Source: CAYRHN01 sp964424115 (GTDB lineage: Bacteria; Chloroflexota; Anaerolineae; Anaerolineales; Anaerolineaceae). From it: a DNA stretch of 64,000 nucleotides. A program made the position numbers and the translations under genes. The first letter of the stretch is position 1. Every line of letters begins with the position of its first letter. Shown here in pieces: positions 8,499 through 16,033 of the stretch. The stretch is from assembly GCA_964424115.1 (NCBI GenBank), contig CAYRHN010000009.1:106860-170859 (forward strand), given 5' to 3'. A model generated the notes under the pieces. The model worked only from the letters and a program-made list of their open reading frames with translations. It searched no databases and was not told the origin of the DNA.

Positions 8499-10109
8499 AT
8501 GCCAACGCCAGCCAAACAGATCGTCAAGAATTTCCTGGGTCAACTCCCTTTTACTGCTGAATTGTACTGGCTCTTCCGCCAAAAAGGCCAGCCAATTAAA
8601 ACGCGCTTCTCGTTAAAGCAGTTACAAGCCCACATGCCCGAGATGTCTGAGCAGGCTCGCGCAATCCGCGAATCCGGTCCAAAAACGTCGCATCCGCGCC
8701 ACATTTTCATCTTTTCTACCCTGCACCATTGGATCGAACATTCCACGCTTCTCGGCCTCAGCCTGGCTGGCCTGGGTAACCGCATCACTGTGGGATACCT
8801 CCCTTATGCTGACTGGCACCAGCCAATCAACCGCTTTGACCTGCGCCGCCAGAACGTCTATGCTCACCGCATCCTGGAAAGCGCCGGGGATCTGCTCAAT
8901 GTAATTCCCTTCCTTACCGCTCGTGGCGCGCTGCGTCTGCCGGATCCGGTCAAGAAAGCGGTCGAACAGGTTTCCTCCTACGACACCCAATACACTTTGC
9001 AGATCGAGGACATCGACGTTAAAAGCGAGCTGTATCGTATGCGCATGGAACGCAATCTGCATGCTGCCCAGGTGGCTTACAGCGTGCTGCAGTCGCAAAA
9101 ACCCGACCTGGTCATTATCCCTAACGGCACGATCATAGAACTGGGGGTGGTTTACCGGGTTGCTCGTCATCTTGGAATTCCAACCATTACCTATGAATTC
9201 GGCGACCAGCGCCAACGCATCTGGCTGGCACAAAATGCAGAAGTGATGCGCCAGGAGACCGACGCACTCTGGAAGGCCGTCCAGCACACCACCCTCAATG
9301 AGGCTCAAATGGAACGCCTGGGTGCGCTCTTCACCGCCCGCCAACGTGGCGCCATGTGGGAAAATTTTGCTCGCCTGTGGCAGAATACCCCTGCCCAGGG
9401 CGGCGAAAAGGCCCGTGCCGACCTGGGGCTGGATCAGCGTCCAGTGGTCTTGCTGGCCACCAACGTACTTGGCGACAGTCTCACCCTTGGTCGCCAGATC
9501 TTCAGTCGCAGCATGGCAGAGTGGATCAGCCGCACCGTTCAATATTTTGCTGGCCGTCCTGATGTCCAATTCATCATTCGCGTTCACCCTGGCGAGGTAC
9601 TCACCCACGGTCTATCGATGGTCGACGTGGTGCGTGAAGTGCTTCCCCGCCTCCCTGAACACATTCGTCTGATCGGTCCCAAGGATAAGATCAACACCTA
9701 TGATCTGGTATCCGTTGCAGATGTCGGCCTGGTCTACACCACCACTGTTGGCATGGAAATGGCCATGAACGGCATCCCGGTCATTGTTGCCGGGCAGACT
9801 CACTACCGCGGACGCGGCTTCACCCAAGATCCAGATTCCTGGGTCAATTACTACAAGATCCTCGGCCAAATGTTGGAGGATCCAACTGCCTACCGTCTGA
9901 AGCGGGAGCAAATCGAACACGCCTGGCATTATGCATACCGTTTCTTCTTTGACTTTCCACGTCCCTTCCCCTGGCACCTGGTGCGCTGTTGGGAAGATTA
10001 CAAGAACCGCCCTCTCGCAACCGTTTTTAACCCTGAAAACTGGGAGGAGTACCGCCAGACGTTCGAATTTCTCACCGGCACCCCCATCGATTGGAGTAAG
10101 ATCGCATGA
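8499..10109 (+). CDS. Capsule-type glycosyltransferase (KpsC/KpsS or CDP-glycerol transferase fold)
   Basis: The 536-residue soluble protein shows features of the capsule-synthesis GT-B group. A segment VQFIIRVHPGEV near residue 350 carries the family HP motif, and DVGLVYTTTVGMEMAMNGIPVIVAG near 415-440 is the nucleotide-sugar-binding helix region. The N-terminal half has IFIFSTLHHW. It starts 2 bases after the ATPase stop. KpsC/KpsS proteins transfer Kdo from CMP-Kdo to a lipid primer in ABC-dependent capsules; related folds transfer glycerol- or ribitol-phosphate. CMP-sugar enzymes in this locus favour a CMP-nonulosonate donor, but this is inferred. Two more members lie at 23023 and 30461. 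Confidence 0.7.
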   Translation: MPTPAKQIVKNFLGQLPFTAELYWLFRQKGQPIKTRFSLKQLQAHMPEMSEQARAIRESGPKTSHPRHIFIFSTLHHWIEHSTLLGLSLAGLGNRITVGYLPYADWHQPINRFDLRRQNVYAHRILESAGDLLNVIPFLTARGALRLPDPVKKAVEQVSSYDTQYTLQIEDIDVKSELYRMRMERNLHAAQVAYSVLQSQKPDLVIIPNGTIIELGVVYRVARHLGIPTITYEFGDQRQRIWLAQNAEVMRQETDALWKAVQHTTLNEAQMERLGALFTARQRGAMWENFARLWQNTPAQGGEKARADLGLDQRPVVLLATNVLGDSLTLGRQIFSRSMAEWISRTVQYFAGRPDVQFIIRVHPGEVLTHGLSMVDVVREVLPRLPEHIRLIGPKDKINTYDLVSVADVGLVYTTTVGMEMAMNGIPVIVAGQTHYRGRGFTQDPDSWVNYYKILGQMLEDPTAYRLKREQIEHAWHYAYRFFFDFPRPFPWHLVRCWEDYKNRPLATVFNPENWEEYRQTFEFLTGTPIDWSKIA

Positions 10110-10975
10110 CAGACGATCAAACCCAGGTCAAAGAGGAAGTCCGCCGGTTCTACGACCGCATTGGCTGGCAAATCGAACAAGACGGGCTGTACCAGAATGC
10201 CCGTTATGAAGATTTGCGCCCGGTTGCGCATGAGTATATTCACAAATGCCACTTGCGCGTCAATCGCTTTCTTGCCCCCACGGGAAATTTCTTGTTGGAC
10301 CTGGGCTCTGGTCCGGTGCAATACCCGGAATACCTGACCTATTCGGAAAATTACCGTTATCGCATTTGTGTCGATATTTCCATCCAGGCTCTCAAGGAAG
10401 CACGCAAACGCCTGGGCGAACGCGGATTATTTGTGCTGGCAGATGCTGCTCATCTGCCTTTCACCCAAAACTGCGTGGAAGGCGTGGTCTCGCTGCACAC
10501 CTTCCACCACCTTCCCATCGAAGACCAGAAAAAAGCATACCGGGATGTATACCGCATTTTGCAGCCGGGGAACAACGCTGTGGTGGTCAACGCCTGGCCG
10601 CAGCCGCCCCTGGCGCGTTTTACCGACCGGCTGGTGCATTTCTTTGAGTGGCTGGCGCGCTTGCGGCACCCCGGCCGCAAAAAAGCGGTTGCCAAACCCG
10701 CCGCCTCCCCAACCCAGGCGACCAAGAAAGCCGATCCAACCGGCACTTTTATCCAACGTATCAATCCCGCCTGGCTGCGCAGCGAACTGCCGGAGATCCC
10801 CCTGGAGATCAATACCTGGCGCAGCATCAATGTGCGTTTCATGCGTGCGGTCATCCACCCTGCCCTGGGTGGAAAATATTGGCTGCGTTTCATCTATTGG
10901 TTGGAAGAACGTTTTCCGCATTATCTAGGCGAAAAAGGCCAATATCCTTTGATCGTCCTACGCAAAAAAGAATAG
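10106..10975 (+). CDS. Class I SAM-dependent methyltransferase
   Basis: The 289-residue protein contains motif I as FLLDLGSGPVQYPEYL near residue 58, an acidic residue after beta-2 (ICVDIS) and the post-motif segment VVSLHTFHHLPIEDQKKAYRDVYRIL, typical of Methyltransf_11 proteins. The C-terminal third has a basic, Ala/Pro-rich insert (about 190-215) followed by a domain I do not recognise. Its start overlaps the preceding stop as ATGA. Position next to the Wzt-type exporter suggests methylation of a glycan or lipid-linked intermediate, perhaps the cap read by the ATPase tail. The substrate is unknown. Confidence 0.82.
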   Translation: MTDDQTQVKEEVRRFYDRIGWQIEQDGLYQNARYEDLRPVAHEYIHKCHLRVNRFLAPTGNFLLDLGSGPVQYPEYLTYSENYRYRICVDISIQALKEARKRLGERGLFVLADAAHLPFTQNCVEGVVSLHTFHHLPIEDQKKAYRDVYRILQPGNNAVVVNAWPQPPLARFTDRLVHFFEWLARLRHPGRKKAVAKPAASPTQATKKADPTGTFIQRINPAWLRSELPEIPLEINTWRSINVRFMRAVIHPALGGKYWLRFIYWLEERFPHYLGEKGQYPLIVLRKKE

Positions 10976-11002
10976 AATTTGACATCCATTTCGAGGACAC
11001 CT

Positions 11003-11998
11003 ATGATTGATTGGACCAATAAAGTAGTTTTGATTACCGGGGGCACCGGCTCGTTTGGCAAAAAGCTGATCGAGGTGATGCTGCGCGAATATAAACCCGC
11101 TAAGCTGATCGTCTTCAGCCGCGATGAGCTCAAACAGCACGAGATGCGCGTGGCCGGTTTCGACCATCCCTCCCTGCGCTATTTCATCGGCGATATTCGC
11201 GATGAAGCTCGCCTGTACCGCGCCTTTCAGGGTGTGGATGTGGTTGTGCATGCTGCGGCTCTTAAACAGGTGCCCGCTTGTGAATACAACCCGATGGAAG
11301 CCATCAAAACCAATATTCTTGGCAGCAGCAATGTGATTGACGCTGCCCTGGATGCCGGGGTTTCACGGGTGATCGCCCTCAGTACCGATAAGGCGGTTAA
11401 CCCGGTCAATCTGTACGGCGCCACCAAGTTATGCGCGGAAAAGCTTTTTATCCAAAGTAATGCTTATGCGGGTAACAAATCAACCCGTTTTAGTTGCGTG
11501 CGCTACGGGAACGTGGTCGGTAGCCGTGGCAGTGTGGTGCCGATCTTTATCAAGCAGCGCAATTCTGGCAAGCTGACTGTCACCGACAAGCGCATGACCC
11601 GCTTTTGGATCTCTCTCGAACAAGGCGTGCGTTTTGTGCTCAGCTGCGCGGAACAGATGGAAGGCGGCGAAGTTTTTGTGCCCAAGATTCCCAGCATGAA
11701 GGTGATGGATCTGGCCCACGCCGTTGCTCCGCAAGCCAAGGTGGAAGTGATCGGCATTCGCCCCGGCGAAAAACTACATGAGGTGCTCATTTCAGAAGAC
11801 GAAGCCCGCAGCACGGTCGAGTTGGAGCATATGTTCGTCGTTCAACCGGAAATGACCCTCTGGTTCGGTCACCAATGGGAACAACGTGGTAAATTGCTCA
11901 CTGATGGCTTCCGTTATGCCAGCAATACCAACACCCAGTGGCTAAACGTTGAACAAATCAGCAGCATCATCGCTGATGTTGAGCACGGGATGGAATAA
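11003..11998 (+). CDS. pseB: UDP-GlcNAc 4,6-dehydratase, inverting type (PseB/FlaA1-like)
   Basis: The 331-residue extended SDR begins with the nucleotide-binding motif LITGGTGSFGKK, followed by FSRDELKQHEM, a PseB/FlaA1 hallmark. The active-site region reads LSTDKAVNPVNLYGATKLCAEKL, with the Asp-Lys pair and Tyr/Lys of the inverting 4,6-dehydratase/5-epimerase. PseB makes UDP-2-acetamido-2,6-dideoxy-L-arabino-hexos-4-ulose. The ATG at 11003 has GAGGA 5 bases upstream; a TTG at 10979 is less likely. The usual pseudaminic-acid partners PseC, PseH and PseG are not adjacent. The next gene is an RmlD-like reductase, so the product may instead be reduced, giving a 6-deoxy-L-talosamine or fucosamine type sugar. 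Confidence 0.88.
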   Translation: MIDWTNKVVLITGGTGSFGKKLIEVMLREYKPAKLIVFSRDELKQHEMRVAGFDHPSLRYFIGDIRDEARLYRAFQGVDVVVHAAALKQVPACEYNPMEAIKTNILGSSNVIDAALDAGVSRVIALSTDKAVNPVNLYGATKLCAEKLFIQSNAYAGNKSTRFSCVRYGNVVGSRGSVVPIFIKQRNSGKLTVTDKRMTRFWISLEQGVRFVLSCAEQMEGGEVFVPKIPSMKVMDLAHAVAPQAKVEVIGIRPGEKLHEVLISEDEARSTVELEHMFVVQPEMTLWFGHQWEQRGKLLTDGFRYASNTNTQWLNVEQISSIIADVEHGME

Positions 11999-12026
11999 TT
12001 CTGCAGCAGCAGGAAGGGAAACCATA

Positions 12027-12956
12027 ATGACACGTTACCTGATCACCGGCGCCAGTGGATTGCTGGGATTGAACCTGGCTTTGAAACTGCACGGCGAAAA
12101 GCACCAGGTGATAGGCGTTTCCTTTCAACAAGAGGTCGCCCACCCGCCTTTCCACATCGTCACCTGCGATCTCAGCCAGGAGGGCACTTCTGCCCGGCTA
12201 TTGGATGATCTTAAGCCGGAGACGGTGATCCACTGTGCTGCCCTGACCAACATCGACGCCTGTGAAGGTCAGCCTGCCCAGGCCCGGCGCATAAATGCCG
12301 GTGTAGCGGGGGAAATGGCTGCCGCATGTGCCCGGCGCGGCGTTCAAATGCTGCATATTTCCACGGATGCCGTCTTTGACGGTGTGCGCGGAAACTACAC
12401 CGAAGAGGATCTTCCCAACCCGCTCAGCGTGTATGCCCAAACCAAATTGGAGGGTGAGCAGGCGGTTCTGGCAGCCGATCCGCATGCGCTGGTTGCGCGC
12501 GTCAATTTCTTTGGCTGGAGCCTGAACGGCCAGCGCAGCCTGGCGGAATGGTTTTTTAACAATCTTTCCGCTGGAAAGTCGGTCATGGGTTTCACAGACG
12601 TCTTTTTTTGTTCCATGCAAGTCAACGACCTGGTGGACAGCCTGCTGGGCATGCTTTCCCTGCGCCTGACCGGACTCTACCATACCCTCAGCAGCCAGTC
12701 GATGAGTAAATACGAATTTGGCCTGCGTCTGGCACGTCGCTTTGGCCTCAATGAAAGCCTGATCCATCCGGTATCCTGGAAGGATGCCGGATTGAAAGCA
12801 GCCCGCTCCCCCAACCTGACCCTGAATACCGCCAAATTAGCCGGGATTATGGGATACCCCCTGCCGACCATTGAACATGGTCTGGAGCGGCTATTTAATG
12901 AGTATCAGTCCGGCTACCCGCAATATTTACAATCCATGCAAATTAAAACGAATTAA
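12027..12956 (+). CDS. RmlD-like NDP-sugar 4-keto reductase
   Basis: The 309-residue SDR has the nucleotide-binding motif LITGASGLLGLN at its N-terminus, the RmlD-type segment HCAALTNIDACE, ISTDAVFDG and a Tyr-x3-Lys active site in SVYAQTKLEGE. RmlD reduces dTDP-4-keto-L-rhamnose; relatives such as FnlB-type enzymes reduce the UDP-4-keto product of an inverting dehydratase. Directly after the PseB-like gene, the second role is more likely, since no rmlABC genes are seen. The start has AGGAAGGGAAA in front. The previous gene is 28 bases upstream and the NeuB-type gene is 62 bases downstream. Confidence 0.82.
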   Translation: MTRYLITGASGLLGLNLALKLHGEKHQVIGVSFQQEVAHPPFHIVTCDLSQEGTSARLLDDLKPETVIHCAALTNIDACEGQPAQARRINAGVAGEMAAACARRGVQMLHISTDAVFDGVRGNYTEEDLPNPLSVYAQTKLEGEQAVLAADPHALVARVNFFGWSLNGQRSLAEWFFNNLSAGKSVMGFTDVFFCSMQVNDLVDSLLGMLSLRLTGLYHTLSSQSMSKYEFGLRLARRFGLNESLIHPVSWKDAGLKAARSPNLTLNTAKLAGIMGYPLPTIEHGLERLFNEYQSGYPQYLQSMQIKTN

Positions 12957-13018
12957 CCGAAACAAAGCAGCGGGAAAAGCAAGCGAGAGGAAATTTTTGG
13001 TAAAAAAAGGAGATGAAA

Positions 13019-14086
13019 ATGGAAATTCAAATTGGTTCTCACCGCATTGGCCTTAACCACCCCACCTACTTCATCGCCGACATAGCCGCCAACCACGACG
13101 GCAGCCTGGAACGCGCCAAATTGCTCATTCGCCTGGCCAAAGAGGCTGGGGCAGATGCCGCCAAATTCCAAAATTTTCGTGCTGCTCAGATCGTATCCGA
13201 TTACGGTTTTACCCACATGGACGGGCAAGTTTCACACCAAGCCAAGTGGCGTAAATCCGTCTTTGAAGTATACAAAGGTGCCTCGGTGCCCTTTGAATGG
13301 ACCCCCGAACTGAAAGCAACTTGCGACGAGGTAGGCATCGATTATTTCTCTTCCCCGTACGACTTTGATGCTATCGACATGCTCGATCCCTACGTACCAG
13401 CATATAAGATCGGCTCAGGCGATATTACCTGGCCCGAGGCCCTGGAACGCATGGCGCGCAAGGGTAAGCCGGTCCTGTTGGCAACCGGCGCTTCAGATAT
13501 CGGCGAGGTGCAAAAAGCAGTGCACATCTTGCGCGCGATCAACCCCCAATTAGTGCTGATGCAGTGCAATACCAACTACACCGCCAGCCTGGAGAACTTC
13601 CGTTTCATCAACCTGCGCGTACTGAAAACCTATGCCCTCATGTTCCCAGAGCTTATCCTGGGTCTCTCCGACCATACCCCCGGACATGCCACCGTGTTGG
13701 GGGCTGTGGCGCTAGGCGCTCGTGTAGTTGAAAAGCACTTCACCGACGACAACAACCGCGAAGGCCCTGATCACGCGTTTGCGATGAACCCCGATTCCTG
13801 GGCAAAAATGGTCGAAACCACCCGCTATCTGGAACAGGCGCTCGGCTCGGCCGACAAGTTCGTTGCCGAGAACGAGCAGCAAACAGTCATCGTCCAACGC
13901 CGTTGTCTGCGCGCTGCGCGCGACATCAAAACCGGCGAGGTCTTCACCCGCGAGATGATGGATGTGTTGCGTCCCGCCACACCCGGCGCCATCCTGCCCT
14001 ACGACATTCCCGCCGTGATCGGCGCGCGGGCGCTGACAGATATTCCTGCAGGCAAAGAGCTGCGCTGGACCGACCTGGGAGCATGA
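13019..14086 (+). CDS. neuB: NeuB-family nonulosonate synthase with SAF domain
   Basis: The 355-residue protein condenses phosphoenolpyruvate with a six-carbon amino or neutral sugar to give a nine-carbon ulosonic acid. The TIM-barrel part shows FIADIAANHDGSLERAKLL, DAAKFQNF, YKIGSGDI and LGLSDHTPGH. Residues about 290-355 form the antifreeze-like SAF domain (RCLRAARDIKTGEVF and IGARALTDIPAGK). The ATG at 13019 is preferred over that at 13013 because AAGGAG is 6 bases before it but directly abuts the other. Its length and SAF domain match NeuB, PseI and LegI. The position after a PseB-like gene suggests a pseudaminate-related substrate, but missing PseC/H/G leaves this open. Confidence 0.88.
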   Translation: MEIQIGSHRIGLNHPTYFIADIAANHDGSLERAKLLIRLAKEAGADAAKFQNFRAAQIVSDYGFTHMDGQVSHQAKWRKSVFEVYKGASVPFEWTPELKATCDEVGIDYFSSPYDFDAIDMLDPYVPAYKIGSGDITWPEALERMARKGKPVLLATGASDIGEVQKAVHILRAINPQLVLMQCNTNYTASLENFRFINLRVLKTYALMFPELILGLSDHTPGHATVLGAVALGARVVEKHFTDDNNREGPDHAFAMNPDSWAKMVETTRYLEQALGSADKFVAENEQQTVIVQRRCLRAARDIKTGEVFTREMMDVLRPATPGAILPYDIPAVIGARALTDIPAGKELRWTDLGA

Positions 14087-14127
14087 GCCGGAACTTCTCA
14101 AACAAGCCTGGCTATTAATACCGCTAT

Positions 14128-15243
14128 ATGAAGATCCTTTATTTCAGCCGCGACTATTCTCCACACGACTTTCGCTTCTTGAGCGCCATGGCTCAAAAAG
14201 AGCGTGAAGTCTATTTCTTGCGGCTGGAACGCGGCCCACGGCAAACCGAAAGCCGCACGCTGCCAGAGAATGTCCAGCAGGTACACTGGCGCGGGGGATT
14301 ATCTCCTTTTCGGTGGAGCCAGTTGCCCGCTCTGTGGGCCGACCTGCGCCGTGTCATCCGCGAGATCAAGCCGGATGTGATCCACGCCGGCCCGCTGCCT
14401 AACGTTGCCTTTCTGGCTGCCCTCAGCGGCGCCCGTCCCTTGGTCAGCATGTCGTGGGGCTACGATCTACTCCAGGATGTGGACCGCAGCCGCTGGCAAA
14501 AACGCACCGCGCTTTATGCCCTGAGTCGCACTGCTGTCCTGCTCGGCGATTGCCAGGCGGTCCGCGAAAAAGCGGCATTGTTGGGCTTTCCACCCGAGAA
14601 GGTAGTGCTTTTTCCATGGGGAGTGGATTTAGACCATTTTACTCCCTCAGTTCAGCCCTCTACCCTGCGTGAACGTTTGGGGTGGTCGGTGAATAACACC
14701 CTGGTGCTTCTTTGCCTGCGCTCCTGGGAACCGCTCTATGGCGTGGATGTGGTGGTGCGCGCTTTTGCCCGCGCCGCTGCCGAACTGCCCGAATTACGCC
14801 TGCTGCTGCTTGGCAATGGCTCGCAGTCTACCCTGCTCAAGGATATCCTGGTGCGTCATGATCTACTCGACCGGGTCCATTTTGGCGGCCAGGTCACAAA
14901 TTCTGCCCTGCCAGAGTATTACCACGCTGCCGATCTTTATCTCAGCGCCTCGCACACCGACGGATCCTCGGTCTCGTTGCTGGAAGCCTTTGCCAGTGGC
15001 CTGCCCGCCCTGGTCTCCGATATTCCTGGCAATCGCGAATGGATCACCCCGGATGAAAACGGCTGGTTATTCCCGGACGGTGACGAAAACGCCCTGGCGG
15101 TCCGCATCCTCCAGGCAGCCCAGCCCGCCCTGCGAAGCCGGCTGTCATCGCTAGGCAAAGCCGCTCGACGTTGCGCTGAAGAACGCGCCGATTGGCAAAA
15201 AAACACTCAAAAATTATGGGAAGCCTATGAACAAGCCCAATAA
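14128..15243 (+). CDS. Glycosyltransferase, GT4 family
   Basis: The 371-residue GT-B protein has an N-terminal donor-independent half with DVIHAGPLPNVAFLAAL and a C-terminal Glycos_transf_1 half. The latter contains LLLLGNGSQ, a typical VHFGGQV segment, and the E-x7-E-like motif in SVSLLEAFASGLPALVSDIPGNREW (residues about 280-305). It should transfer a sugar from an NDP donor to a lipid-linked acceptor on the cytoplasmic side. The last 17 bases overlap the spsF-like gene. Donor and acceptor cannot be inferred. Confidence 0.9.
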   Translation: MKILYFSRDYSPHDFRFLSAMAQKEREVYFLRLERGPRQTESRTLPENVQQVHWRGGLSPFRWSQLPALWADLRRVIREIKPDVIHAGPLPNVAFLAALSGARPLVSMSWGYDLLQDVDRSRWQKRTALYALSRTAVLLGDCQAVREKAALLGFPPEKVVLFPWGVDLDHFTPSVQPSTLRERLGWSVNNTLVLLCLRSWEPLYGVDVVVRAFARAAAELPELRLLLLGNGSQSTLLKDILVRHDLLDRVHFGGQVTNSALPEYYHAADLYLSASHTDGSSVSLLEAFASGLPALVSDIPGNREWITPDENGWLFPDGDENALAVRILQAAQPALRSRLSSLGKAARRCAEERADWQKNTQKLWEAYEQAQ

Positions 15244-16033
15244 AACCGTTGCCATCATCCAGGCCCGTATGAGTTCCAGCCGTCTGCCCGGCAAAGTGTT
15301 GCGTGACATTGGTGGTCAAAGCATGTTGGAACGCATGCTCACACGTGTCCGCCGCGCCAAGAAAATTGACCTGGTTGCGGTTGCTACGACTACCGATCCC
15401 TCAGATGATGCCGTTGCGGATTTCTGCCGCACCCACCATGTTCGATTCTTCCGCGGAAGCCTGCAGGATGTTCTCGACCGCTACTACCAGGCAGCTTTGC
15501 ACTTCAAGGCCGGCACAGTTGTGCGCCTGACGGCTGATTGTCCCCTGATCGATCCTGCGGTTATTGACCACACCATTGAGCAGTTCCGCCTGGCAGATGT
15601 AGATTTCGCTGCCAACCGACTTCCTCCGCCCTGGCACCGCACCTATCCAATTGGTATGGATACGGAGGTGTGCAGTTTTTCTGCTCTGGAACGTGCCTGG
15701 CGCGAAGCCCAGGCTCCCTACGAACGGGAACACGTTATGCCGTATCTATACGATGCGCCGGGGCGTTTCCGTACCCTCCTGGTCAACACCGAACCGGATT
15801 ACGGCCACTTGCGCTGGACGGTCGATACCCAGCAAGATCTTGAAGTGGTTCAGCGGGTGTATTCCTTCTTTGAAGGCCGCGACGATTTCACTTATAGCGA
15901 TTTGCTCGACCTGTTTGCCCGGCATCCGGAATTGCAGGCAATGAATGCCAGCGTACGGCACAAGACCTACACGGAGCACGATTTTTCCAATAAATCCGAT
16001 CCTTCCAACGAGAACGACCGAGGGACTTTATGA
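15227..16033 (+). CDS. spsF: SpsF-like cytidylyltransferase
   Basis: The 268-residue protein belongs to the acylneuraminate cytidylyltransferase family. It opens with VAIIQARMSSSRLPGKVL, the SpsF version of the CTP-binding loop, and continues with FFRGSLQDVLDRYYQAA and VRLTADCPLIDP, where the Asp binds the metal. YEREHVMPYLY and LRWTVDTQQDLEVV are typical of the family. It probably activates an ulosonic acid to its CMP form and may serve the NeuB-type synthase at 13019. Its start lies inside the preceding gene, and its stop overlaps the following ATG by ATGA. One of three CMP-sugar synthetase-like genes in the locus. Confidence 0.83.
   Translation: MNKPNKTVAIIQARMSSSRLPGKVLRDIGGQSMLERMLTRVRRAKKIDLVAVATTTDPSDDAVADFCRTHHVRFFRGSLQDVLDRYYQAALHFKAGTVVRLTADCPLIDPAVIDHTIEQFRLADVDFAANRLPPPWHRTYPIGMDTEVCSFSALERAWREAQAPYEREHVMPYLYDAPGRFRTLLVNTEPDYGHLRWTVDTQQDLEVVQRVYSFFEGRDDFTYSDLLDLFARHPELQAMNASVRHKTYTEHDFSNKSDPSNENDRGTL

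Noticed and set aside
8622..9608. Minus-strand open frame of 328 codons opposite the capsule-type transferase
   Set aside because: Long, but antisense to a conserved gene in a co-directional operon and without promoter or ribosome site.
14101..14127. TATTAA before the GT4 gene as another leaderless promoter
   Set aside because: The box is a poor match, lies 9 bases from the ATG with no supporting -35 or TG element, and the gene sits inside a co-directional operon.
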